Source: JACCZX01 sp963807155 (GTDB lineage: Bacteria > Pseudomonadota > Gammaproteobacteria > Burkholderiales > Burkholderiaceae_F). Taken from it: a stretch of DNA of 64,000 bases. Shown here piece after piece: positions 18,038 through 27,628 of the stretch. The notes under the pieces were generated by a model. The model did no database searches, was not told where the DNA came from, and saw only the letters and a list, made by a program, of their open reading frames with translations. The position numbers were made by a program, and so were the translations under genes. Each line of letters opens with the position of its first letter. Positions within the stretch are counted from its first letter, which is position 1. Location of the stretch: the NCBI GenBank assembly GCA_963807155.1, contig CAWEAZ010000031.1, forward strand, positions 248,001 to 312,000, given 5' to 3'.

Positions 18038-19271
18038 CTAAATCCGCTTGAACACTAAAGTGCCGTTGGTGCCACCGAACCCGAACGAGTTCTTTAAGGC
18101 GACGTCGATGCGCATATCACGCGCGGTATTAGCGCAATAGTCAAGATCACACTCAGGATCTTGGTTGAAGATATTGATCGTCGGCGGCGAGATTTGATGG
18201 TGCAGCGCCAGTGCCGTCACGACCGACTCGATTCCGCCCGCGCCTCCCAGCAAATGTCCGGTCATCGACTTGGTCGAGTTGACGACGAGTTTGCCCGCCG
18301 CCTCTCCCAGCGCTGCCTTGATTGCCTTCGTTTCGTTGATATCGCCCAGCGGCGTCGATGTGCCGTGCGCATTCAGATAGTGAATTTCGTCGGCATTAAC
18401 GCGCGCGCTGCGCAGCGCCGCGAGCATGCAGCGGCGCGGCCCGTTCATGTCGGGCGCGGTCATGTGGTACGCGTCCGCGCTCATACCGAATCCAACCAAT
18501 TCGCAATAGATGCGAGCGCCGCGGCGCTTCGCATGTTCGTACTCTTCGAGCACCATGATCCCAGCGCCCTCGCCCATCACGAATCCGTCGCGATCGCGGT
18601 CGAATGGCCGGCTCGCGGTCGTGGGGTCGTCATTACGAGTCGAAAGCGCCTTCATCGAATCGAACCCGCCGATGCCGAGCGGACGAGATCGTCGCTTCGG
18701 AGCCGCCCGCCAGCATCACGTCGGCATCGTCGTGCTCGATCATGCGGCCCGCGTCGCCGATCGAGTGCAGGCCCGTCGTGCACGCGGTGACGATCGCCAG
18801 ATTCGGGCCTTGCAGCCCGTACTGGATCGACACTGCGCCGGCGATCATGTTGCTGATCGAGCCCGGGATCAGAAACGGCGACACACGGCGCGGCCCTCGG
18901 TTCATCAGCTCGGTGTGATTGTTTTCGATCATCGGCAGCCCGCCGATGCCGGAGCCGATCACGCAACCGATGCGCTCCCGGTTCGCGTCAGAGACCTCGA
19001 GCCCTGAGTCCTTCAGCGCTTCCGCCGACGCCGCGACACCGTAATGAATGAAGGTATCAAGGCGCCGCGCTTCCTTCGGCGGCATGTACTGCGCGACGTC
19101 GAACCCTTTGACCTCGCCGGCGATGCGGCACTGAAGGCCGGTCGTATCGAAGCGCGTGATCCGATCGATACCGGAGCGCCCCGCCAGCATCGCTTCCCAT
19201 GATGTTGCAACGTCGTTACCGACCGGGCACACCATGCCGAGGCCGGTGGCCACTACACGGCGGTGTTGCAA
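18038..19271 (-). CDS. fabF: 3-oxoacyl-[ACP] synthase II (one frameshift)
   Basis: Condensing enzyme that elongates acyl-ACP with malonyl-ACP. The catalytic triad is complete across two frames: Cys in VTACTTGLHS, His in LNAHGTSTPLGD and His in STKSMTGHLLGG, with the ending NSFGFGGTNGTLVF. Near 18690 the expected GGSEATISPLGIGGFDS is interrupted after ATIS by one extra base. The total length of about 411 residues is normal for FabF. It follows acpP by about 37 bases, in the usual fabD-fabG-acpP-fabF order. Confidence 0.93.
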
Positions 19272-19308
19272 GATGTTTCCCGGGATTGGTAAAGCGAAGG
19301 AAGAAGGA

Positions 19309-19548
19309 TCAGACTTTCTGGTGCGAATTGATGTAGTCGATCGCCTGCTGCACGGTACGAATTTTCTCGGCTTCTTCGTCCGGGATCTCGCATTCGAACT
19401 CGTCTTCGAGCGCCATCACCAACTCGACCGTGTCAAGCGAGTCCGCGCCGAGGTCTTCGACAAACGCCGATTCGATCTTGATATCGGCCTCGTTGACGCC
19501 CAGTTGCTCGGCGACAATCTTCTTGACTCGTTGTTCGATGTTTTCCAT
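19309..19548 (-). CDS. acpP: Acyl carrier protein
   Basis: Carries growing acyl chains on a phosphopantetheine arm. The 79-residue acidic protein has the attachment serine in GADSLDTVELVMALE and the usual helices (VKKIVAEQLGV, ALEDEFECEIPDEEA). A ribosome site (GGAG) precedes the ATG. The modifying enzyme AcpS is at 6871-7266. Confidence 0.98.
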   Translation of the reverse strand: MENIEQRVKKIVAEQLGVNEADIKIESAFVEDLGADSLDTVELVMALEDEFECEIPDEEAEKIRTVQQAIDYINSHQKV

Positions 19549-19609
19549 TCACTCCTCCAGAGCAAAAAAGCGCGCGAATTCTAACAGCCCGCTGTTATTC
19601 GAAGTACGG

Positions 19610-20371
19610 CTACGCCATGTACATGCCGCCGTTGACGTGAATCGTGGCTCCCGAAATGTACGACGCTGCGGCAGAAGCTAGAAACACGACCGCCGCGGCT
19701 ATTTCGTCTGCATTGCCCAACCGTCCAATCGGAACCTGCGCAAGAAGCAATCGAGTCTGCTCCTCGGACAGTTCGCGCGTCATGTCAGTATCGATAAATC
19801 CGGGGGCGATGCAATTGACGGTGATATTGCGGCTACCCAGTTCACGCGCGAGCGCACGCGTCATGCCTGCGACCCCTGCCTTCGCTGCTGCGTAGTTGGC
19901 CTGACCGGGGTTACCGATCGCCCCGACCACTGACGTAATGTTGATGATGCGACCGTGCCGCGCCTTCATCATGGGGCGCAGCACCGCGCGCGACAGCCGA
20001 AAAACAGCCGACAGATTCGTGTCGATCACCGCTGACCAGTCATCGTCCTTCATGCGCATTGCCAGCGTATCGCGCGTGATGCCAGCGTTGTTCACAAGAA
20101 TCGACAGCTTCCCGTGTTCCTTGCCCATCGCGTCGATTAGCGCATCGCTGGCCGCTGCATCGCGCACGTCCAGCACCGCACCACGACCTTGCCCGCCCGA
20201 CCCGGCCAGCCGCTGCGAGATTTGATCGGCGCCGCTCTGCGACGTCGCAGTGCCAACGACCACCGCTCCGGCGCGCGCAAGATGATCCGCAATCGCCTGA
20301 CCGATTCCGCGCGATGCTCCCGTGACCAAGGCGACTTCGCTTTGCAGACAATCGGGCAAGAACACATTCAT
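19610..20371 (-). CDS. fabG: 3-oxoacyl-[ACP] reductase
   Basis: NADPH-dependent short-chain dehydrogenase that reduces 3-oxoacyl-ACP. The 253-residue product has the cofactor motif TGASRGIG, NNAG, the catalytic serine in NITSVVGAIGN and YAAAK. The ATG at 20371 was chosen because FabG similarity begins there. The same frame is open upstream through the fabD 3' end, so as given the sequence reads as a FabD-FabG fusion. One further inserted base in fabD would restore the TGA that overlaps this ATG (ATGA), so I treat fabG as separate. Confidence 0.95.
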   Translation of the reverse strand: MNVFLPDCLQSEVALVTGASRGIGQAIADHLARAGAVVVGTATSQSGADQISQRLAGSGGQGRGAVLDVRDAAASDALIDAMGKEHGKLSILVNNAGITRDTLAMRMKDDDWSAVIDTNLSAVFRLSRAVLRPMMKARHGRIINITSVVGAIGNPGQANYAAAKAGVAGMTRALARELGSRNITVNCIAPGFIDTDMTRELSEEQTRLLLAQVPIGRLGNADEIAAAVVFLASAAASYISGATIHVNGGMYMA

Positions 20372-21302
20372 CGCTCGCAGCACGGCCAGAGTGCTGGCGA
20401 GGGTGGCAGCGTCGTTAACGACCAGACTTTCAAGGTCTGGAACGATTCGCTTCGTCAAACCCGATAGCACGCGCCCCGGGCCACACTCGACCACGTGCGT
20501 CACGCCAAGCTCGCTCATCTTGCGCACGGTGTCGGACCAGCGCACGGGGTTCGCCGCCTGTCGTGCCAAGCGCATCGGCCATTTTCGATGGCTCTGATTC
20601 GATTGACACATCGACGTTATTGATCAAGTCGATGCGGGAATTCTTAAGCGTCGTCTGCGCGAGCTGCTCACGAAGACGATCGCTCGCCGGCTGCAGCAGC
20701 GATGAATGAAACGGGGCCGAAACCGAAAGCGGCACGGCGCGCTTGGCACCGAGGCGTTTCGCGACTTCACACGCGCGCTCGACCGCTCTTGAATGTCCCG
20801 CAATTACCACCTGCGACGGCGCGTTGAAGTTGACGGGCTCGACGACCTCGCCTTGCGCCGCCTCACCGCACGCCTGTCGCACCTTGTCGTCCGGCAAACC
20901 GAGAATTGCCGCCATCGAGCCAACGCCGACCGGCACCGCTTCCTGCATCGCCTTCGCGCGAAAGCGAACCAAGCGCACCGCGTCATCCAGTTCGAGTGCG
21001 GCCGCTGCTACCAGCGCCGTGTACTCGCCGAGGCTATGCCCGGCGACCACGACCGGCTCAGCACCGCCCGCTGCGCGCCACGCAGCGTAAATCGCATAGC
21101 CGGCGGTCAGCAGCGCCGGCTGAGTGTTGATGGTCAAGTTCAGCTCTTCGGCGGGTCCTGCCTCGATCAGCGCACCGATGTTCTGCTCGAGCGCACCGGA
21201 TGCCCGCGCAACGACGGACTGCACCGCCGTGTTGTCGCGGAATGAATCGAGCATGCCTACCGACTGCGAGCCTTGCCCGGGAAACACGAAGGCGATTTTC
21301 AC
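20368..21302 (-). CDS. fabD: Malonyl-CoA:ACP transacylase (frameshifted)
   Basis: Loads malonyl groups from CoA onto AcpP. The N-terminus has FVFPGQGSQSVGML and the active-site serine in GHSLGEYTAL; the histidine region SAPFHSSLL is present. Near 20570 one extra T in a TT (after KMADAL) breaks the frame; the rest (NPVRWSDTV, VVECGPGRVLSGLTKRI) continues one frame over. No stop occurs before fabG unless another base was inserted. A GTG at 21302, directly before KIAFVFPG, fits the family start and lies after the fabH stop. Confidence 0.92.
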
Positions 21303-21316
21303 TTGAAGGGAGCCTG

Positions 21317-22297
21317 TTACCAGCGCATCAATACCGAACCCCACGTGAACCCGCCACCGACACCTTGCAGCATCACGTACTGGCCACTTTTTACGCGCCC
21401 ATCGCGTACTGCAAGATCGAGGGCCAACGGGACCGACGCCGCAGATGTATTGCCGTGCTGATCAACGGTCGCGACCATTTTTTCCTCCGGCACGCCAACT
21501 CGCTTGGCGATCGCGTTCAGAATTCGTACGTTGGCCTGATGCGGAATCAGCCAATCGAGTTGTGCAGCGCTCAAGCCGGCTTGCTGCAACACGTTCAATG
21601 CAGACGTACCGAGAACATTGACCGCAAGCTTGAACACTGCCGGACCATCCATCGTCAGGAATGGGTGGCCTTCGACTTTGCCTTGCGAGACGCGGCCTGC
21701 GGTACACAACACGCCGGCATGCGATCCGTCGGCCTTCAATTCCGATGCGATCAATCCCTGCTCGCTTGATGCCTCGAGAACCACCGCGCCCGCTCCATCG
21801 CCAAAGAGCACACATGTGGTGCGATCGTTCCAGTCAAGAATTCTCGAAAACAACTCGGCGCCTATGACGAGCGCCCTCCGGTTCATGCCTGTGCGAATCA
21901 TCGCGTCGGCGACGACCAGCCCATAAACGAAGCCACTGCATACGGCCTGTACATCGAATGCAGTGAGTTCATCGGCCTCGAGTTGGGCCTGAACGAGACA
22001 CGCGGTGCTCGGAAATATTTGATCCGGGGTTGATGTGGCAACGACAATCAGGTCGATATCGCGCACCGTGCGTCCCGCCGCTTGAAGCGCCGCTCGTGCG
22101 GCTCGGGCGCCGAGATCAGCGGTCGTGCTTCCCGGCTCGGCAAGATAGCGCTGCCGAATTCCGGTGCGCGCGACAATCCATTCATCGGACGTTTCGACGC
22201 CGCGCTGAGCGAGATCGCGCGCAAGATCGGCGTTGGAAACAACACGCGCCGGAAGCGCTGAACCGGTCCCAGTGACCCGCGAGTAACCCGGGCTCAT
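21317..22297 (-). CDS. fabH: 3-oxoacyl-[ACP] synthase III
   Basis: Starts fatty-acid synthesis by condensing acetyl-CoA with malonyl-ACP. The 326-residue product has the Cys-His-Asn triad: DVQAVCSGFVYGL, LIPHQANVRIL and DQHGNTSAASVP, plus the WIVARTGI start region and the GVGGGFTWGS end. The start overlaps the plsX stop by four bases (ATGA). The frame is intact. Confidence 0.97.
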   Translation of the reverse strand: MSPGYSRVTGTGSALPARVVSNADLARDLAQRGVETSDEWIVARTGIRQRYLAEPGSTTADLGARAARAALQAAGRTVRDIDLIVVATSTPDQIFPSTACLVQAQLEADELTAFDVQAVCSGFVYGLVVADAMIRTGMNRRALVIGAELFSRILDWNDRTTCVLFGDGAGAVVLEASSEQGLIASELKADGSHAGVLCTAGRVSQGKVEGHPFLTMDGPAVFKLAVNVLGTSALNVLQQAGLSAAQLDWLIPHQANVRILNAIAKRVGVPEEKMVATVDQHGNTSAASVPLALDLAVRDGRVKSGQYVMLQGVGGGFTWGSVLMRW

Positions 22298-23353
22298 ACG
22301 CCGGCAGCAGCCGGCTGAATACCTCGGCTTGCCTGCTCCAACTGCGCCAGTTGCGCAACGAACGGCCGCATCTCGGCGACCGTTCGGTCGAGCACATGGT
22401 GACGTGCCTGCTCGAAGCCGCGCTTCAGTGCGCTCTCAAACGCAACGGCATCAGCCGAGCCGTGACTCTTGATGACGAGTCCACGCAGGCCGAGCAGGCT
22501 GGCGCCGTTGTGTCGGCGATGATCGACTCGTCGCTTGAATCGCCGCAGCACCGGCAGTGCAGCCATTGCCTGCAGGCGAGATAACGGGCCGCGCGTGAAC
22601 TCCTCGCGTACAAAACCTGCAAGCATCAGCGCTAGCCCTTCCGAAGTCTTCAGCGCGACGTTGCCGACGAAGCCGTCGCACACGATCACGTCGGTCGTAC
22701 CCCTGAAAATATCGTTGCCCTCGACATTGCCGGCGAAGTTAAGCGGGCTGGCTCTCAGCAGTTCTGCCGCCTGCTTAACGACTTCATTACCCTTAATCAG
22801 CTCTTCGCCGATGTTGAGCAGGCCCACTGTCGGACGATCGATCTCCTCGACCGCCGCCACCAGCGCTGTGCCCAGAACGGCAAATTGGACCAAATGTTCC
22901 GGACTGCAGTCCACATTGGCGCCGAGGTCGAGGACCGTCGTGACGCCACCCTTCTGGTTCGGCAAAACGGCCGCAATCGCCGGGCGATCGATGCCGTCCA
23001 GCGTCTTCAGCACGAACCGCGCAATCGCCATCAGTGCCCCGGTATTGCCTGCGCTCACACATACATCGGCGCGTCCTTCTTTCAACAGGTTGATGGCCAC
23101 CCGCATCGACGAATTCCGCTTGGTGCGCATGGCTATCGCAGGGGCATCGCCGCTTTCCACGACCTCGTCGGCGTGAACCAGCTCGATCCGTTCGGAACGG
23201 TCGCTTTTTAGCGCAGCCTCTATGTCCGCGCCGGCGGCCGACAAGCAGCAGTTGCGCGTCAGGCTGATGTGCGACGAACGCGAGCGACGCAGGCACGGTG
23301 ACCGCGCAACCGTGGTCACCGCCCATGCAGTCAACGGCGATTCGCGTCGTCAC
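22294..23353 (-). CDS. plsX: Phosphate acyltransferase PlsX (one frameshift)
   Basis: Converts acyl-ACP to acyl-phosphate for PlsY, the first step of phospholipid synthesis. The N-terminus is in one frame (RIAVDCMGGDHGCAVTVPA, LLLVG); the remainder is in the next frame (SSMRVAINLLKEG, CVSAGNTGALMAIA, DLGANVDCSPEHLVQFA, VCDGFVGNVALKTSEG). The junction near 23235 fits one extra C in a CC, giving VGAGADIEAAL. Length after repair is about 352 residues, normal. It sits between rpmF and fabH, the conserved rpmF-plsX-fabH order. Confidence 0.94.
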
Positions 23354-23399
23354 TATGAAGTCGCTCGCACGCCGAATTAATCAGTGCGCGCGGCGCGAA

Positions 23400-23582
23400 T
23401 TACTCGTCGCTCTTCGTTTGAATAACCTTCTTGCCGCGGTAGAAACCGGTCGCGCTGACGTGATGACGACGATGAACCTCTCCTGTGGTCGGCTCGATCG
23501 CCGTCGGAGGATTCGTCAGAAAGTCGTGAGAGCGATGCATCCCACGCTTGGAAGATGACTTCTTGTTTTGCTGGACAGCCAT
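23400..23582 (-). CDS. rpmF: 50S ribosomal protein L32
   Basis: Structural protein of the large ribosomal subunit, 60 residues. The N-terminal MAVQQNKKSSSKRGMHRSHD and the central HRRHHVSATGFYRGKKV are diagnostic. It lacks the four cysteines of zinc-binding L32 variants. The ATG at 23582 is chosen over an upstream start because MAVQQNK is the conserved beginning. It lies between DUF177 and plsX. Confidence 0.97.
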   Translation of the reverse strand: MAVQQNKKSSSKRGMHRSHDFLTNPPTAIEPTTGEVHRRHHVSATGFYRGKKVIQTKSDE

Positions 23583-23638
23583 GGCTAACCCCGCGAAAAG
23601 GCGGCGATTGTACCCGAGCATCGCCGCGCAAAGTTGCG

Positions 23639-24181
23639 CTAGTTATGCCGTTTGGTGCCATCGTCGTTGTCTCGTAGCGCCAGCAGGACCGCGAAAGGAT
23701 TTGGCGCGGTCACCACGGCCACATCACCCTCTGTTTTCGACGGCGCGGAGCATTCGCCATGGCGCGGCACCAGTGGCAGCGAAAGAATTGCTTCGTCTTC
23801 GATCCAGTCGTAAACGCTCATGCTTCGTGAGCCTACGATCATTTCGATTTCGTCATCCTCAATCGGCAACGCGTTCAGTTCCTCTTCAGTGGCAACGAAA
23901 CGAAACCGCGTCGTACGATCGAGCTCGAAATCGAGGGGGGCATTGCAGCGCTGGCAAATCAGCTGCAACCGTCCCTCAAGATGCATATCTGCGGCCGGAT
24001 AACCGTCCTCATCGATCAGACCGTCTATTTTGTAACGCAAACGATCTTGCGCTGTTGTGACGAATTCAGCGAGACGCGGCAATTGTGCGACCGCGACTTC
24101 GCCTTCAACCCGCCGGCCTGAGCGTGAAAGTTCAAAGCTATCGATCGTCGGCACTTCAACAGGCATGGATGAAGCGCGCAT
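23639..24181 (-). CDS. DUF177 protein (YceD family)
   Basis: A 180-residue protein of the family encoded directly upstream of rpmF in most proteobacteria; family members have been linked to 23S rRNA accumulation. Visible family marks are a CxxC-type pair (LICQRCNAPLDFEL), the acidic centre (IEDDEIEMI) and the aspartate/glutamate-rich DWIEDEAILSLPLVP. The start could be the ATG at 24181 or the internal one at about 24166 (PVEVPTID). It is divergent from maf with 13 bases between, so the two must share a small promoter region. Confidence 0.88.
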   Translation of the reverse strand: MRASSMPVEVPTIDSFELSRSGRRVEGEVAVAQLPRLAEFVTTAQDRLRYKIDGLIDEDGYPAADMHLEGRLQLICQRCNAPLDFELDRTTRFRFVATEEELNALPIEDDEIEMIVGSRSMSVYDWIEDEAILSLPLVPRHGECSAPSKTEGDVAVVTAPNPFAVLLALRDNDDGTKRHN

Positions 24182-24194
24182 CTACACTTGTTAA

Positions 24195-24791
24195 ATGGCA
24201 CTCCCGTTGATCGTACTCGCCTCGACGTCGCGCTATCGACGCGAGCTGCTCGAGCGTTTGCGCTGCCCATTCGATGTACAGGCCCCTCACGTCGATGAGA
24301 CGGCGCTACCGTCGGAAACGCCACGCGAAACTGCAATACGCCTAGCCCGCGACAAGGCGGCGGCCGTCGCGGCGCACGTTCCAGGCGCGGTCGTTATCGG
24401 ATCGGATCAGACAGTGGACGCTGACGGAGTTCCGACTGGGCAAGCCGCATATCTCACGAAGCTGCACTGGCGCAGTTGCAATCGCTGCAGGGGCGCACCG
24501 CCGTTTTTTACACCGCGCTCGCGGTGATCGGACCCACGATGGAGAGCGTTCAGGTCGACTGTATTCCCACCACAGTCAAGTTCCGAAACTTGCCGAAGGA
24601 ACAAGCTTGAGACGTATTTGCGCGCCGATCAGCCGTACGACTGCGCTGGCGCAGCCAAGATCGAGTCGCTGGGCATCGTACTCATTGAGAGCGTTGAATC
24701 GAGCGACCCGACTGCCCTGATTGGGCTGCCACTGATTCGGTTGACCTCGATGCTTTCAGCGGCGGGCATCGACCTGCTCGCCCGAAGATGA
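24195..24791 (+). CDS. Maf-family nucleotide pyrophosphatase, YceF-like (three frameshifts)
   Basis: Maf proteins hydrolyse modified or non-canonical NTPs; the YceF branch prefers m7GTP. The N-terminus reads LIVLASTSRYRRELLERL and HVDETALPSETP, then GSDQTVD. Three one-base insertions near 24437, 24452 and 24604 move the frame 0-1-2-0, after which the C-terminus reads DCAGAAKIESLGIVL, ALIGLPLIRLTSML and ends in a TGA overlapping the next ATG. With three repairs it is about 197 residues, normal for the family. Confidence 0.85.
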
Positions 24792-25498
24792 GTGGCACGC
24801 TATACCTTTTGCCGACACCGATTTCGGCGAGCTCGCTGAACGCCGCACTGCCGCCGGCTGTGATCGCCCTTGCGCATCGCATCGAACACTTTCTGGTGGA
24901 AGACGCGAAAACAGCGCGTGCTTTCTTAAAGGCGCTCGATCACCCGAAATCGCTGCGTGAACTTTCAATCGTCGAAATCGGTCACACGCCGCCGGAGTCT
25001 GACATCGCTGCATGGCTGGCGCCGCTGCGCGTCGGCGCCGATATCGCGCTGCTGTCAGAGGCCGGCTGCCCTGCGATTGCCGACCCGGGTGCGACACTCG
25101 TCGCGGCCGCCCATCGCAACGGATGGAAAGTGCAGCCGCTGGTGGGCCCGTCGTCGATCATCCTGGCACTGATGGCGAGCGGCCTTGACGGTCAGCACTT
25201 TCGTTTTGTCGGTTACCTGCCGATAGCCGCCGACGAGCGCGCAGCAGCAATACGTGCGCTGGAATCCAAAGCGAAAGACGAGACGCAGATTTTCATCGAA
25301 ACCCCTTACCGCAACGTCGCGTTGTTTGAGGCATTGCTGCAGCACTGCCGCCCGATGACGCGGCTCGCTGTAGCGATCGACCTGACTGGCGACGCGGAGT
25401 TCGTCCGGCAGTGCACCGTCGAGCAATGGCGAACACAGACTTCCGCCGCGCATGCCTCGCTTTCCAAACAACCTGCCGTGTTCTGTTTGCTTGCCTAG
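24788..25498 (+). CDS. SAM-dependent methyltransferase, RsmI/tetrapyrrole-methylase family
   Basis: A 236-residue member of the TP-methylase fold related to RsmI, the 16S rRNA C1402 ribose methylase. Visible marks: the N-terminal GTLYLLPTPI, LVEDAKTARAFL, ALLSEAGCPAIADPGA and the SAM-binding PLVGPSSIILALMASGL. It lacks the C-terminal RsmI extension and is the shorter paralogue often found next to maf in betaproteobacteria, so RNA may not be its target. The ATG overlaps the maf stop. The 3' end overlaps the convergent Rieske gene by four bases. The frame is intact. Confidence 0.85.
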   Translation: MSGTLYLLPTPISASSLNAALPPAVIALAHRIEHFLVEDAKTARAFLKALDHPKSLRELSIVEIGHTPPESDIAAWLAPLRVGADIALLSEAGCPAIADPGATLVAAAHRNGWKVQPLVGPSSIILALMASGLDGQHFRFVGYLPIAADERAAAIRALESKAKDETQIFIETPYRNVALFEALLQHCRPMTRLAVAIDLTGDAEFVRQCTVEQWRTQTSAAHASLSKQPAVFCLLA

Positions 25499-25899
25499 GG
25501 GGCTTGGCGGGGCGGCTCAGCGTAGCCGTCAGGCTGCCAAAGCACGCGGCCATCCTGCTCGATGACCTTTAACGCACGCAGGCCCCCGTAGCCAGCACAC
25601 GCGCCGCCGCGGCAGCCCCCAGTTGCAGGATCGTAAAACGCGCCGTGCGTCGAACACAACAAATGCTCCGCGTCGAAATCGAAGAACATCCCCGGCTGCC
25701 AGTCGAGCTCCATTGCGACATGCGCACATCGATTTAGGTAGGCAAACGCGCGGCCGCCATAGCGGATGGCAAACGCAGGAGCGTTGCGCCCGCCGACGTC
25801 GACCTCAAAGCGAACTCCCTGACCGCCATTCAGCAGAGCTGTCGACGCGCAAATGTCGATTAGCGCTCCGCGATGAGTGCCGGGCCGCCCCAAGCTCAT
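25495..25899 (-). CDS. Rieske [2Fe-2S] domain protein
   Basis: A 134-residue protein that is essentially one Rieske domain: the first ligand pair is in NRCAHVAMELDW and the second in LLCSTHGAFYDPATGGCRGG (C-x-H, then C-x2-H), followed by KVIEQDGRVLWQ. It would carry electrons in the cytoplasm, partner unknown. I start it at the ATG at 25899, which overlaps the restored stop of the HAD gene upstream (ATGA). As given, the two read as one open frame because of an insertion in the HAD gene. HAD-then-Rieske neighbours are common in Burkholderiales. Confidence 0.88.
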   Translation of the reverse strand: MSLGRPGTHRGALIDICASTALLNGGQGVRFEVDVGGRNAPAFAIRYGGRAFAYLNRCAHVAMELDWQPGMFFDFDAEHLLCSTHGAFYDPATGGCRGGACAGYGGLRALKVIEQDGRVLWQPDGYAEPPRQAP

Positions 25900-26595
25900 C
25901 GCGGGCCCCCGCGGGGGGCGGGCGCGAAGCGACCGGGGGCGAACACATTCGCTGTCAGCCACGTGCGCAGCTCCGGCACAGAATGGACCAAAGCCAAGCG
26001 CCGCGTGCGGCGTCAGGTGCGCGTGCAAATGGGCACCATACGTCACGCCGACGCTGTGAACGCCGGCCGCCGCCGCCATCTGCAAGTCGTGCGTTGTGTC
26101 ACCGATCATCAGCATCCGCTGCGGCTGAACGTCAAGCTCGCTCGCAAGGTCTAGAAGCATTGCCGGGTGTGGCTTCGATTGCGATTCGTCAGCGCAGCGC
26201 GAAGCCGCAAAGAGCCGTCCCAACCCGGTGGACTCGAACGCGCGAGCCAGTCCACGCCGGGTCTTGCCCGTTGCGACAGCCAGCGGTACACCGCTTGAGG
26301 CAAGCTCATCGAGCATCGCTCGCATCCCTTCAAACAGCACGATTTCCGGCTCGCCAGCCAGATAATGGTGGCGGTAGCGTGCCGAGAATTCTTCTGCGCG
26401 CTCTGTCGCCAGCCCGGGAACCGCGTGCGACAAAGCATCAAGCAATCCCAAGCCGATCACATGACTCGCTTGTTCCACCGTCGGAACGGCGAGCCCAAGA
26501 TCGGCGGCGGCACTGCGGATGCACGCTGCAATCATCGCGGTCGAATCGACGATCGTGCCGTCCCAGTCGAAAACGATCAGATCAAAGCGGCGCAC
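25896..26595 (-). CDS. HAD-family hydrolase, phosphoglycolate phosphatase-like (one frameshift)
   Basis: HAD phosphatase with the nucleophile motif FDWDGTIVDS at residues 8-17, motif II in LAVATGKTRRGL, the lysine SKPHPAML and motif IV MIGDTTHDLQMA. Near 26005 one extra T in a TTT run changes frame; the corrected C-terminus reads LVHSVPELRTWL and stops at a TGA overlapping the Rieske ATG. Substrate is uncertain: Gph-like enzymes act on 2-phosphoglycolate, but related ones act on other small phosphates. The start overlaps the rluC 3' end by 14 bases. Confidence 0.85.
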
Positions 26596-27616
26596 CGAGT
26601 CCCTTCAAGAATTCGGTGCATTCGCTCGGCAAAGGGGCTTCGAGTGTCATTGGGTGGCTCGTCACCGGATGCTTGAAGTCCACTGCGCCCGCGTGCAGGA
26701 ACATCCGCGTCAGGCGCGGAAGACTGGACGACGGGCCACCGCGCGCGATGCTTTTGTTCAATTCGAAGTCGCCATACTTATCGTCGCCGACGATCGGAAA
26801 TCCGAGGTGTGACAGGTGTACGCGGATCTGATGCGTGCGGCCGGTCTTGAGGTCGGCCTCTAGCAGCGAGAACGCACGGTAGCGCTTTAGCAGACTGAAC
26901 ACCGTATGCGACTCCATGCCCTCAGTGTCGACGCTGACACGGCGCTCTCCATGGCGGTTGGTGTATTTCGTAAGCGCCAGCCGAACGTGCTGCCGATCAT
27001 TGACCCAGTCGCCCTTGACCAGCACCGAGTAGCGCTTTTCGACGCGGCCCTCGCGCAGGTCCCCGTGCAATTCGAGCAAAGCACGGCGCGACTTGGCTAG
27101 CAGCAAGATCCCCGACGTTTCGCGATCGAGCCGGTGCACCAGTTCAAGAAATGGCTGATTCGGCCTTGCAGCGCGCACACGCTCGATCAGCCCGAATGCA
27201 ATGCCGCTGCCGCCATGCGCCGCCAACCCGGCGGGCTTGTCGACCGCCATTAGATGCTCGTCTTCAAACAGAATCGGTGGCATCGCCGCTGGAACAGCTG
27301 CAACCGGAGTCGGCGCCCGCTCGGCGAGCCGCATCGGCGGAATGCGTACTTGATCGCCCGCCGCCAATCGATAGTCGATCGCAACCCTGCCCTTGTTCAC
27401 CCGCACCTCGCCTTGGCGCACGATCCGATAGACGTGGCTCTTTGGCACTCCCTTGGCGATGCGGATCAAATAGTTGTCGAGCCGCTGCCCTTCGGCCTCC
27501 GGGCCGATGGTCCGGTACGAAGCACGATCGGCGGAAACTGCCTCTGGCTCGCCGCTTTCCAAGCCGCCGATCCCTTCGCCAACCCCCACTTTTTGGGTTT
27601 TACGGGCAGTGCCCAT
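26582..27616 (-). CDS. rluC: 23S rRNA pseudouridine synthase RluC-type
   Basis: Isomerises uridines 955, 2504 and 2580 (E. coli numbering) in 23S rRNA. The product has an N-terminal S4 RNA-binding domain (RLDNYLIRIAKGVPKSHVYR) and the catalytic aspartate motif HRLDRETSGILLLAKS, then KTGRTHQIRVHL. I prefer the ATG at 27616 (GTARKTQ); an upstream start at 27655 is open but adds no similarity. It is divergent from rne, the same relation as in E. coli. The frame is intact. Confidence 0.93.
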   Translation of the reverse strand: MGTARKTQKVGVGEGIGGLESGEPEAVSADRASYRTIGPEAEGQRLDNYLIRIAKGVPKSHVYRIVRQGEVRVNKGRVAIDYRLAAGDQVRIPPMRLAERAPTPVAAVPAAMPPILFEDEHLMAVDKPAGLAAHGGSGIAFGLIERVRAARPNQPFLELVHRLDRETSGILLLAKSRRALLELHGDLREGRVEKRYSVLVKGDWVNDRQHVRLALTKYTNRHGERRVSVDTEGMESHTVFSLLKRYRAFSLLEADLKTGRTHQIRVHLSHLGFPIVGDDKYGDFELNKSIARGGPSSSLPRLTRMFLHAGAVDFKHPVTSHPMTLEAPLPSECTEFLKGLGAPL

Positions 27617-27628
27617 CTTGCCTATACT
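27599..27628 (+). promoter_or_regulatory. Candidate rne promoter
   Basis: TTTACG at 27599 and TATACT at 27623, with an 18-base spacer, face rne. Transcription from here would give a leader of about 480 bases, in keeping with the long autoregulatory rne leader known from E. coli. The element overlaps the 5' end of rluC. Confidence 0.35.

Noticed and set aside
25623..26831. 402-codon plus-strand frame opposite the HAD and rluC genes
   Set aside because: Covers three antisense genes, very rich in Arg, Ser and Pro, no ribosome site or family resemblance.
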